Source: Actinomycetota bacterium (GTDB lineage Bacteria > Actinomycetota > Actinomycetes > S36-B12). Taken from it: 64,000 nucleotides of DNA. A program made the translations under genes and the position numbers. This document shows, in pieces, positions 22,680 through 31,576 of the stretch. Every line of letters starts with the position of its first letter. The first letter of the stretch is position 1. The stretch is from positions 1 through 64,000 of the forward strand of contig VGBL01000003.1 of the NCBI GenBank assembly GCA_016870515.1, in the 5' to 3' direction. Under the pieces are notes generated by a model that saw only the letters and a program-made list of their open reading frames with translations, had not been told where the DNA came from and did no database searches.

Positions 22680-23514
22680 ACTGGTCCTCCGCGCGCCAGA
22701 AGAACCACAGGCTCAGGGGCAGCATGACCAGGGCCCAGCCTGCGGCGAGCGCCCAGTTGATCCAGCCGCCCGGCGAGAGGTACGAGTCCATCAGCGCGTC
22801 GCGCATGCAGTTGAGGTACACCGTGCCGGGATTGACCTCGATGATGAATGTGGCCCACGGTGGAACGCCGAGGCGATCGAGGCGATCCGCGATCGGGATC
22901 ATGACGCCCGACATGTAGCCCCAGATGCGAAGTAGATAGGGCAGCACCTCGGAGATGTCCTGGACGGTGGCCACGATGCGGGCCATGATCATGGCCATTC
23001 CGAGGCTGAACATCACGATCAGAAGCAGCGCGACGGGGGCCAGCAGCCACTGCCACGTGATGGGCTCCCCCGTGACCAGCAGGATGACGATCATGATCGG
23101 CAGCGCGTAGTAGAAGACGCGCAGCTGCTTGGTGACGACGGCGATCGGCAGGACGGCCCGCGGGAAGTGGATCGACCGCACGAGGCCCTCGTTGCCCGAG
23201 ATCGACCGCGAGCCGGCGGTCACGGATTGACGAATGAGCGCGAAGGTGAACACGCCCACCGCAAGGAAGCCGGTGTAGTTCTCGACGCTACCGCGACCGC
23301 CCAAGAGGAAGCCGAAGAGAAACCAGTAGAGAGCCATGGTCAGGACTGGATCCATCACCTGCCAGAACTGCCCCAGTCGGCTCTTTGTGGTCTGCTTGTC
23401 AACGCTGGCCTTGGCGAAGGCACGAATGAAGACCCTGCGCTGCCACAGGCTGCGCAGGTAGGCGAAGAAGCCCGGCCTGCTGTTGACGGGCCGGAGGTCG
23501 TACTCCGCCGCCAA
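22666..23514 (-). CDS. Polysaccharide ABC-2 type transporter permease (Wzm/TagG type)
   Basis: LYWFLFGFLLGGRGSVENYTGFLAVGVFTFALIRQSVTAGSRSISGNEGLVRSIHFPRAVLPI is typical of the ABC-2 polysaccharide export permease; overlaps the ATPase gene. Confidence 0.88.
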   Translation of the reverse strand: MAAEYDLRPVNSRPGFFAYLRSLWQRRVFIRAFAKASVDKQTTKSRLGQFWQVMDPVLTMALYWFLFGFLLGGRGSVENYTGFLAVGVFTFALIRQSVTAGSRSISGNEGLVRSIHFPRAVLPIAVVTKQLRVFYYALPIMIVILLVTGEPITWQWLLAPVALLLIVMFSLGMAMIMARIVATVQDISEVLPYLLRIWGYMSGVMIPIADRLDRLGVPPWATFIIEVNPGTVYLNCMRDALMDSYLSPGGWINWALAAGWALVMLPLSLWFFWRAEDQYGRG

Positions 23515-23549
23515 CTGCCGGGCGTCGCGCTCCTGCCCGTCGACCAGGA

Positions 23550-24830
23550 TCAGAGTCGCACCGCCTTGTCATCGGTCGTGACCCCGCGCGTATCGAAGAA
23601 TCGGCTTGCCCGACGGGACAGCGCATCAATGTCGTAGGCCGCATGGTTTTGCAGCAGGACACAGACGTCGGCACCGTCGATGGCATCATCGAGATCGGGG
23701 ACCGCATCGAGGCTGGCGCCGCCCAGGTGCCACGTGCGCACGTGGGGATCGTGGAAGGTGACGTCGACGCCCTTGTCGATCAACTCCTGGGCGATTGGCT
23801 TGGCTGGCGACTCGCGCTGATCAGCGATGTCTGGCTTGTAGGTGACGCCGAGCAGCAGCACCTTGGCCCCGCGCAGTGCCTCGCCCTGCTCGTTGAGGAT
23901 GTCTTGGATGCGGCGCACGACGTAGGCCGGCATGCCCGCATTGATCTCCTGCGCCAGCTCTACGAAGCGGAACGGATAGCCCAGCTTCGCCTGCACCTGA
24001 TAGGAGAGATAGTTGGGATCGATGGGGATGCAGTGACCGCCCACACCGGGCCCGGGGTAGAAGGCCTGGAATCCGAAGGGCTTGCTGCGAGCCGCCGCGA
24101 TGACATCCCACAGGTCGATGCCCAACTCATGGCAGAAGCGGGCCATCTCGTTGACGAGCGCGATGTTGATGTGGCGGTAAGTGTTTTCGAGCAGCTTGGC
24201 CATCTCTGCCTCGCGCGTGCCGCGCGCGCGTACGACGGTGTCGACGAAACGGCCGTAGAAGGCCGCTGCCGCCTCCGTGCAATTGGGAGTGTGGCCGCCG
24301 ACCACCTTGGGGGTGTTGCGCATGCCGAACGTCGGGTTGCCCGGGTCGATGCGCTCGGGACTGAAGGCCAGGTGGAAGTCACGCCCGGCAACAAGGCCCC
24401 CGGCCTCGAGGATGGGGCGTACCTCGTCGTCGGTGGTACCCGGGTACGTCGTGGACTCCAGGACGATCAGGTGCCCGGGACGCAGGTGGGTCGCAATGGC
24501 CCGGGTGGCGCCGAGCACCGGGCCAAGGTCGGGACCTCCCTCGGGGGTCAACGGGGTGGGCACGCAGATCACGATCGCGTCGGCGCCGGCCATCACAGAA
24601 GGATCAGTGGTGGCCTCGAAGCCGGCGGCGAGCATGTCGGCGATGTCACCGTCGGACAGATCGTCGACGTGCGAGCGGCCAGAACGCAGCCCCTCGACCA
24701 CGCGCTCGGAGACGTCGAACCCGGTGACGGACAGACCCGAACGGGCGGCCTCCTGCGCGAGGGGTAGCCCGACGTAGCCCAGGCCGATCACCACGAGGTC
24801 GCGAGCCATAGTCACGTCATCCTTCATCAC
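23550..24830 (-). CDS. Nucleotide-sugar dehydrogenase (UDP-ManNAc/UDP-GlcNAc 6-dehydrogenase type)
   Basis: VIGLGYVGLPLA, CVPTPLTPEGGPDL, ESTTYPGTTDDEV, NTYRHINIALVNEMA and PGPGVGGHCIPIDP are UDPG/MGDP dehydrogenase signatures. Confidence 0.9.
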   Translation of the reverse strand: MMKDDVTMARDLVVIGLGYVGLPLAQEAARSGLSVTGFDVSERVVEGLRSGRSHVDDLSDGDIADMLAAGFEATTDPSVMAGADAIVICVPTPLTPEGGPDLGPVLGATRAIATHLRPGHLIVLESTTYPGTTDDEVRPILEAGGLVAGRDFHLAFSPERIDPGNPTFGMRNTPKVVGGHTPNCTEAAAAFYGRFVDTVVRARGTREAEMAKLLENTYRHINIALVNEMARFCHELGIDLWDVIAAARSKPFGFQAFYPGPGVGGHCIPIDPNYLSYQVQAKLGYPFRFVELAQEINAGMPAYVVRRIQDILNEQGEALRGAKVLLLGVTYKPDIADQRESPAKPIAQELIDKGVDVTFHDPHVRTWHLGGASLDAVPDLDDAIDGADVCVLLQNHAAYDIDALSRRASRFFDTRGVTTDDKAVRL

Positions 24831-24863
24831 GTGCGCCCGCCGAACGCGGATGCACTCGTCGAG

Positions 24864-26567
24864 TCAGCCAGACAGCGTCGGCTCGGCCGACCCGCCGGGC
24901 GAGGACGCCGACGGTGGATTTCCCTCGATGGGAACGCCGAGAGCAGCGTACGCGGTGCGGTAGCGCCTGGTCACGGAAGGCCACGTGCGGTGTGCCGCGG
25001 CCCAGGCCTTTCCCCGCTCCCCCAGGTCGCGGCGCAGGGCCGGATCCCGCAGCTCCCTGAGGGCCTGCGCCAAGGCGCCCGGATCTCCTGCTGCCACCAG
25101 CGGCGTCTGGGGAGCCAGGACCTCGGCCACCGCCGGCAGGTCGGTGCCGACCACCGGCAGCCCGCGGGCCTGCGCCTCCAGTGGCTTCAGCCCGGTGACC
25201 TCCCTGTTGAGGGGGGTATCTAGGCGTGGGTAGGCAAAGACGTCGAGCGCGTCGAAGTAGCGGCTGACCTCGACCACGGGCACGCGTCCGGGTGTCGTCA
25301 TTGGCACGGCGAGGTCGCGTGCCCGAGTGCGCAGCCGAGGAAGCGCCGGCCCATCACCGACCAGCAGTACACGCGCATCGATCCCCTCCGCCCGAAGTCG
25401 CGCTAACGCATCGAGCATGACCTCGAAGCCTTCAGCGTCGTGGATGGTTGCCACGCTGCCAACCCAGAAGCCATCGCGGTCAAGCCCGAGGTCCGCGCGT
25501 GCCTCGACAGACTCGCGCTTGCCCTCGAGGAACCCGACAGGCACGCCGTTAGGAACGACGACCACGCGGTCGGCATCCACGCCACGCGCGATGATCTTGG
25601 CACGCATGGATTCGCCGAGAGTGGTGACCAGGTCGGCAGCCCTCATGACCTCGGTATGCCGCTCACGCGTCCACCGGTAGGTGTCGCTGTCGCGTGCAGA
25701 CTCGCCCCCGTGACGGGACAGCCAGGTGTCCTCATGAAAGGCGCGCACCTCATAGGCGACCGGGATGCCCGCGCGGCGCCCCACTTCAAGGGCCACTCGC
25801 GCGTTGACGTGATCGGATGCCGCGTGCAGAAGATGCGGACGGAAGTCGTCGGCCACGCGCGCTAGCAGGTCGGCATATGCGCGCGGCAGTGCCGCGTCGG
25901 ACGGCATCACCGCGGGAAGGAGCCGGAGGTAGGGCACTCCATCGAGGAATTCGGTGGGCGCAGCATCGAGTTCGCCGTAAGTCACGGGATATCCCGGCCG
26001 CGTGGCCGCGCGCGCATCCCAGCCGAACTCTCGCTGAGCAAGCAGGATGCGATGGGTGCGGATCGTCGAGCCCGCCTGCGTCAGTGGGAGCGAGTTGGTG
26101 ACGACGTGGAGTATGCGGGCTGGGGGCGTGCCTGGCGGGAAAGCCGCATCGTCACCTTGTGCATAGGCCCACGTCGGAAGTGGCGACGTGAGCTCATCAA
26201 CTTGACGGCGAGCCGTGCGCGCAACTCGACGACCCCGTGCATCGTGCACCGGATGGTCGAGCACGTCGATCAGGTCACCTCTGAGGCGACGCACCGCGAG
26301 TTCGCAGGAGGGTCGGCGCGAGTCGTCGGGATCGAGCAGTCCGAGCGCGATCTCCGCGTCGACCAGGCGGTCCTCGGCCACCGCCCGATCGACCAGCGCG
26401 GCCGGATCGGTGCCGCGGGGGCCGCGGGCCGTCGCTGGCCACGCGCGCTCGAGCGCCGCTCGGCCCCGGGCCGGATCTTCCGCGAAACGACGCAGGGCAC
26501 CGGTCACGGCGAGCGGAAGGCGACGCGCCACTTGCGCGCCTCGCCGCAGGGCGCGCAGCCGTGTCAT
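24864..26567 (-). CDS. GT4-type glycosyltransferase
   Basis: VTNSLPLTQAGSTIRTHRILLAQREFGWDARAATRPGYP, VVVPNGVPVGFLEG and PLEAQARGLPVVGTDLPAVAEVL. ATG at 26567 has a strong upstream GAGGAGG; the track ORF start at 26747 is over-extended. Confidence 0.87.
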   Translation of the reverse strand: MTRLRALRRGAQVARRLPLAVTGALRRFAEDPARGRAALERAWPATARGPRGTDPAALVDRAVAEDRLVDAEIALGLLDPDDSRRPSCELAVRRLRGDLIDVLDHPVHDARGRRVARTARRQVDELTSPLPTWAYAQGDDAAFPPGTPPARILHVVTNSLPLTQAGSTIRTHRILLAQREFGWDARAATRPGYPVTYGELDAAPTEFLDGVPYLRLLPAVMPSDAALPRAYADLLARVADDFRPHLLHAASDHVNARVALEVGRRAGIPVAYEVRAFHEDTWLSRHGGESARDSDTYRWTRERHTEVMRAADLVTTLGESMRAKIIARGVDADRVVVVPNGVPVGFLEGKRESVEARADLGLDRDGFWVGSVATIHDAEGFEVMLDALARLRAEGIDARVLLVGDGPALPRLRTRARDLAVPMTTPGRVPVVEVSRYFDALDVFAYPRLDTPLNREVTGLKPLEAQARGLPVVGTDLPAVAEVLAPQTPLVAAGDPGALAQALRELRDPALRRDLGERGKAWAAAHRTWPSVTRRYRTAYAALGVPIEGNPPSASSPGGSAEPTLSG

Positions 26568-26643
26568 GGGCACCTCCTCGTCTGGGATAGTAGAGGTGGC
26601 CCGACACCCCGACCGGCTCGCAGGCGCCCACAGGAAGGCCCCG

Positions 26644-27729
26644 ATGACCCTGCTCCACGTGACCGGAGCGCGCCCGAACTTCCCCAAGGCGGCCCCTGTC
26701 ATCGCGGCCCTCGATGCCGCGGGTGCCCGCCAGCGGCTCGTCCACACCGGGCAGCACTACGACGATCGCATGTCGGAGATCTTCTTCCGCGAGCTCAACC
26801 TGCCGCGCCCGGACATCAACCTGGGCGTCGGGTCCGGCAGCCACGCCCAGCAAACTGCCGCGCTCATGGTGGGGCTCGAACGCGAATTCCTCGAGACGCG
26901 TCCCCAACTCGTGATCGTCTACGGAGACGTCAATTCCACGCTCGCCGCCGCTGTCACGGCCGCCAAGCTCGGGCTTCCCGTCGCTCACGTCGAGGCGGGG
27001 CTTCGCAGCTTTGACCTGTCGATGCCCGAGGAGATCAACCGCATCGTCACCGACCGCCTATCGGACCTCCTCTTCTGCACGAGTGCCGATGCCATCGCTC
27101 ATCTCGCTCACGAGGGCGTCGAGGAGCAGCGCATCCACCTGGTCGGCAACCCGATGATCGATACTCTGCTGGCCAACCTCGACCGCCTCGACGTCGAGCG
27201 CGCGCGCGACGCACTGGGACTTCCCAAGCGCTACCTCGTCGCCACGCTCCACCGGCCCGGCAACGTCGATGATCCCGAGGCCGCGGAAGCCCTCGTCGCG
27301 CTCATGCACGCCGCCGCGGCCAGGGCCGACATCGTGCTGCCGCTCCACCCACGGGGGCGAGCGGTGCTCGAGGCGCTCGGCATCGCCGATCATCCGCGCA
27401 TCCATGTCGTCGAACCCCTGGGCTACCTGGAGTTCATCTCGCTCGTACGCGGAAGCGTCGCCGTGATCACCGACTCCGGCGGGGTGCAGGAAGAGACGAC
27501 GATCCTCGGGGTTGCGTGCCTCACGCTGCGACCCAACACCGAGCGACCGATCACCATCACCCATGGCACCAACCGGCTCGCGTCCCCCGACACGCTGCTC
27601 GACCTACTCGACCTCGCGCTGACCGGGGAGACCGACGGCACCAAGGCACCCCCGCTGTGGGATGGCCGCGCCGGCCAGCGCATCGCCGGTGTGATCCTTG
27701 ACTGGCTCGACGACCGAGACCCAGCATGA
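26644..27729 (+). CDS. wecB: UDP-N-acetylglucosamine 2-epimerase (non-hydrolysing)
   Basis: VTGARPNFPKAAPVIAAL, HTGQHYDDRMSEIFF, VYGDVNSTLAAAV, HVEAGLRSFD and TDSGGVQEETTILGVACLTLRPNTERPIT are classic WecB/MnaA motifs. Confidence 0.94.
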   Translation: MTLLHVTGARPNFPKAAPVIAALDAAGARQRLVHTGQHYDDRMSEIFFRELNLPRPDINLGVGSGSHAQQTAALMVGLEREFLETRPQLVIVYGDVNSTLAAAVTAAKLGLPVAHVEAGLRSFDLSMPEEINRIVTDRLSDLLFCTSADAIAHLAHEGVEEQRIHLVGNPMIDTLLANLDRLDVERARDALGLPKRYLVATLHRPGNVDDPEAAEALVALMHAAAARADIVLPLHPRGRAVLEALGIADHPRIHVVEPLGYLEFISLVRGSVAVITDSGGVQEETTILGVACLTLRPNTERPITITHGTNRLASPDTLLDLLDLALTGETDGTKAPPLWDGRAGQRIAGVILDWLDDRDPA

Positions 27730-29330
27730 CGGAGCCCGTTGCCGACACCGCGCCCGGAAAGGCCCCGGAGGCCGGGGCCACCGACGAGCGCGCGTTGTCA
27801 GACAGCGCGCGCCTGCGCGGGCAGCTGCGACAGGCCGAGGCTCGCGCCGAGCGCGCCGAGCGGGCCCTGGAGCGCATGGAACGCAGCGCCAAGTACACCG
27901 TGGGGTCGCTGCTGGTCGAGGCCGCACGAAGTCCGCGACGCCTGTTGCTGCTCCCGCGCGATCTCTGGCGGGTATGGCGCCTGCGGCGGCGCGGGAGGGA
28001 CACGCCCGGAGGTGCAGCCTCGACCCGTTCGCGCCGCGACGATGCACTCGACACCGATGCCGCGCGTCTGCTCCTGCCTCGCGCATCCGCGCGGCCGGAT
28101 TCGGCCTTCGCCATCGTGGGGGCCCTGTCCGAATCGACGGCCGCCGCCTGGTCGCCGTATGTCGCCGTCACCGCCGCCCTCCCCCACCAGGCGGCGGAGA
28201 CCCTACGTGCCCTCGGCGCGGACCTCGTCGTCATCGAACACGCCTCGGCGCTGCCCGGCGAATCATGGGCATTCCTGGGCGACCCCGCAGCGGCGGATCG
28301 GCAACTCGCAGCGCTTCGACTCATCGACGCTGCCCGCGAACAGGGGATCCCGGTCGTCCTGCTACGCAACACGCCCGTTGCCAACACTGCCTTCCTCGCA
28401 CCGCTCGCAGCGCGGTGCGATCTTATCGTCGACGGGCCCGGTTCCCGGCGCGACAACCCGTGGAATCCAGGAATCGACCCGGCAGCCTGGACGACGCCCG
28501 ACACCGGACGGCCCGATCGCGCCGCGATCTTCGGATCCGATCCCCTCACCGACCCGCGGAGCGCACTGGGTGACCGCGCTCTCGCGGCGGCCCTCTCGCA
28601 AGCCCTGTCCGCCGCGGCCATCCAGACGATCTCACCGGATCCCCGGCTGCCCGTGGTCGCGGCCCGGCGCGCCGCCTTGTCGTCCGCCGCATTCGGCATC
28701 ATGTCGCCCCTGCGCATTGCCGACGGCACGGTGGGCGCGCACCCCGGGAGCCTGGGGGTCCTCGCCTCCGGGCGACGGCTCGTCGGCGGCCCCGACGCCG
28801 ATATCGACAGCCTCCTGCCCCACACGGCGTGGTCACGCGTCAGGATCGAGCCCGGCACGGACCTGCCGAGTGCGCTGCCGGCCGCGCAGGCGCCGCTCAC
28901 CGACGAGGAAGGTCGAGCACTGCGGCGCGAGATACTCCTGCACGCCTCGGCACCCGTGTGCCTGCGCGATCTGGCGCAGCGACTTGGGCTTCGGGGTCGT
29001 CCCGCCGCATGCTGGGACATCTCCCTCGTCACCCATGACGCCGACATCGATGCCGTGCTGCTGCAGACATGGCGACCGCACGAGGTGCTCATATCGACGC
29101 CTCTCGCCGATCGTGCACGAGACACCCTTAACGACCACGGCATCGCCGTCGTCAGTGTCCACGAGGCGCGCACGCGCGATGAGTTGTCGCTGGCCAGCGG
29201 CTCACCCCTGGTGGCCGCACAGGTCGACCTGGGCGATAAGCACGCCCTCGCCGACCTGCTCGTCGAGCGCGTGGCGGGGTTGCCCACCCGATCCCGGCAC
29301 AGTGACGCAGCCCTGTGGGGCACCTCATGA
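27726..29330 (+). CDS. Coiled-coil protein of unknown function within the glycan locus
   Basis: N-terminal Ala/Glu/Arg heptad-like helix (ARLRGQLRQAEARAERAERALERMERSAKYTVGSLLVEAARSPRRLLLLPRDLWRVWRLRRRG) then a globular region with no motif I recognise. Start overlaps the wecB stop. Confidence 0.7.
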   Translation: MTEPVADTAPGKAPEAGATDERALSDSARLRGQLRQAEARAERAERALERMERSAKYTVGSLLVEAARSPRRLLLLPRDLWRVWRLRRRGRDTPGGAASTRSRRDDALDTDAARLLLPRASARPDSAFAIVGALSESTAAAWSPYVAVTAALPHQAAETLRALGADLVVIEHASALPGESWAFLGDPAAADRQLAALRLIDAAREQGIPVVLLRNTPVANTAFLAPLAARCDLIVDGPGSRRDNPWNPGIDPAAWTTPDTGRPDRAAIFGSDPLTDPRSALGDRALAAALSQALSAAAIQTISPDPRLPVVAARRAALSSAAFGIMSPLRIADGTVGAHPGSLGVLASGRRLVGGPDADIDSLLPHTAWSRVRIEPGTDLPSALPAAQAPLTDEEGRALRREILLHASAPVCLRDLAQRLGLRGRPAACWDISLVTHDADIDAVLLQTWRPHEVLISTPLADRARDTLNDHGIAVVSVHEARTRDELSLASGSPLVAAQVDLGDKHALADLLVERVAGLPTRSRHSDAALWGTS

Positions 29331-31576
29331 CGCGAGACCTACGGGCGATCGTCTACGGCGATGTCAACCTCAACATCCTCGACGGGTCGGCCATCTGGGT
29401 CCAGTCGATGACCGAGGCCCTCTCGCGATGCGGCGTCGACGTGCGGGTCCTCCTGAAGGCCCCCGTCGAAACGCCGCGACTCGTCGATCCGATCCGCGCC
29501 CTGCCGGGCGTGCGAGTCGTCGATCCCTTTAGCGAGCAGCTCACGGTCGGCAAGACGCCGCTCGCCGTACCCGAGGCGGTGCGCCTCCTCGAGCAGCTTG
29601 ATGGCGCGGAGCGGCCCGGCGCGGCGGCTGAGCCGCCCCTGTCGGGCTGGGCCGATCTCGTCGTGGTCCGCGGACTGCGACTGGTCACGGCGGCGGCCGC
29701 GAGTTCGCTCCGCGGACGCCTGTGGACCTATCTCACCGACATCCCGCAGTCGCCCATCGAGATGCTTCCCGAGACGCTCGAGCAACTCGAGTCCATCGCC
29801 GAGTCGAGCCGATTCATGCTCTGTCAGACGGAGGAACTCAGGGACCTACTGGAGTCCACGGTCCCGGCCGCGTGTGGACGCTGCGTGCTGTGGAGCCCGG
29901 TGGTCCCGGAGCCTGGCTTCCCGATCGCACCTCGGCCCGCACCACAGGGTCGCCAAACCCCCATCAGCATCGTCTACACGGGCAAGTTCGCCCCCTTGTG
30001 GAACACCCTGCAGATGACTCGGCTTCCGGCCCTGCTTGCCGACCAAGGCATTGCCGCCGAGCTTCACATGATCGGCGACAAGATCCACGACGTCCCGGAC
30101 GACCCGGACTGGTCGTGGCGCATGCGCGAGGCCCTGCAGACCAGTCCCGGTGTCATCTGGCACGGAGGCATGCCGCGCCAGGAGGCTATGCGCCTCACCG
30201 CCTTAGCCGACCTCGGCCTGTCATGGCGCGACCCCGAGATGGATGCCAGCCTCGAACTGTCGACCAAGGTCCTGGAGTTCGGATCGCTCGGGCTCCCGGC
30301 GCTGCTCAATCGCACTCCCATGCACGAGGATCTCCTCGGCTCGGACTACCCCTTCTTCGTCGGCGACGAGGGCGACATCGTGGCGGCGGTCGCCGCAGCC
30401 ATCGACTCGCCGCATCACTACGACTCCGCGCGCGAGGCCATGACTACCGCCGCCCGGCCATTCAGCATGGTGTCCTGTGTTGACCGACTGTCTTCATTGC
30501 TGGCTCGCGCATTCCCCCCGCGGCCTGGGGCCCTTGCCCATCGGGAGCAGCCGCTTCGCGTCGGCGTGGCCAGTCACGACCTGAAGTTCTTCTCACGCCT
30601 CCTCGAGCACCTGCGGTCCGTGCCGGGGATCGAAGTGCGCCTCGACACCTGGAGCAGCCTGTCAACGCATGACGAGCAGGCCAGTCGCGAGATGGTCGAG
30701 TGGGCCGACGTCGTCATTTGCGAGTGGGCCGGGCCCAACATCGTCTGGTATAGCCGGCACAAGCGCGCCGGGCAGCGGCTCATCGTTCGCCTGCATCGCT
30801 TCGAACTCGATGCAGGCTGGCTGTCCGACGTGCGGATCGACGCGGTCGATCAGGTCGTCTGCGTCAGCCCCTTCTACGGCCAGTTGACCGCCGAGCGCAC
30901 CGGGTGGCCAGCCGACCGCATCGTCGTGATTCCCAACTGGGTCGACGTGGATGAATTCGCGCGACCCAAGTTGCCCGGTGCCGAGTTCACCCTGGGCATG
31001 ATCGGCATCTCCCCCATGCGCAAGCGACCCGACCTCGGGGTCGACGTCCTCTCTGTCCTGCGTCGACGCGATCGTCGCTATCGGCTCGCGGTCAAGTCCA
31101 AGCTGCCCTGGGACTACTGGTGGATCTGGCGCAAGCCCGAGGAGCGTGCCGACACCGAGGCACTCTTTGGCCGCCTTCACGATGACCCGACCGTCAAGGG
31201 TGCCGTGTCCTTCGATGGATTCGGTGGCGATGTGCCCGCGTGGCTGCGGCGCGTGGGCTGGGTTCTCTCCACGTCCGACGACGAGAGCTTCCACCTGGCC
31301 CCCGCCGAGGGGATGGCGTCGGGCGCTGTACCGGCCCTGCTCCCCTGGCCGGGCGCCGACACCATCTACGACCGGCGCTGGATCCACGCCGATCCCGGCG
31401 CATTGGCGCGGGCAATCCACGACACAGTGTCATCGGGCTCCTGGGCCGTGGCCGCTGCGGAGGCGCAGCGCCAGGTCCGGGCATCCTTTCCCCTCTATGC
31501 CGTGTGCGACGAATGGCTTCGGATCCTCGTCGAGGACCTATCGCCTGACACGGCGCACGGCACGCTGGCCCGCTAG
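29327..31576 (+). CDS. Double-domain GT4-like glycosyltransferase
   Basis: Two GT-B-like units: the first starts AIVYGDVNLNILDGSAIWVQSMTEAL, with STKVLEFGSLGLPALLNR; the second starts LRVGVASHDLKFFSRLLEHLRSVPGIEVRLDTW, with IVVIPNWVDVDEF and HLAPAEGMASGAVPALLPW. Start chosen at the ATG near 29327, overlapping the previous gene. Confidence 0.8.
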   Translation: MTRDLRAIVYGDVNLNILDGSAIWVQSMTEALSRCGVDVRVLLKAPVETPRLVDPIRALPGVRVVDPFSEQLTVGKTPLAVPEAVRLLEQLDGAERPGAAAEPPLSGWADLVVVRGLRLVTAAAASSLRGRLWTYLTDIPQSPIEMLPETLEQLESIAESSRFMLCQTEELRDLLESTVPAACGRCVLWSPVVPEPGFPIAPRPAPQGRQTPISIVYTGKFAPLWNTLQMTRLPALLADQGIAAELHMIGDKIHDVPDDPDWSWRMREALQTSPGVIWHGGMPRQEAMRLTALADLGLSWRDPEMDASLELSTKVLEFGSLGLPALLNRTPMHEDLLGSDYPFFVGDEGDIVAAVAAAIDSPHHYDSAREAMTTAARPFSMVSCVDRLSSLLARAFPPRPGALAHREQPLRVGVASHDLKFFSRLLEHLRSVPGIEVRLDTWSSLSTHDEQASREMVEWADVVICEWAGPNIVWYSRHKRAGQRLIVRLHRFELDAGWLSDVRIDAVDQVVCVSPFYGQLTAERTGWPADRIVVIPNWVDVDEFARPKLPGAEFTLGMIGISPMRKRPDLGVDVLSVLRRRDRRYRLAVKSKLPWDYWWIWRKPEERADTEALFGRLHDDPTVKGAVSFDGFGGDVPAWLRRVGWVLSTSDDESFHLAPAEGMASGAVPALLPWPGADTIYDRRWIHADPGALARAIHDTVSSGSWAVAAAEAQRQVRASFPLYAVCDEWLRILVEDLSPDTAHGTLAR

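Noticed and set aside
27557-29323. 588-aa minus-strand ORF opposite the coiled-coil gene
   Set aside because: Arg/Ser-rich antisense ORF; the plus-strand gene is coupled to its neighbours by start/stop overlaps.
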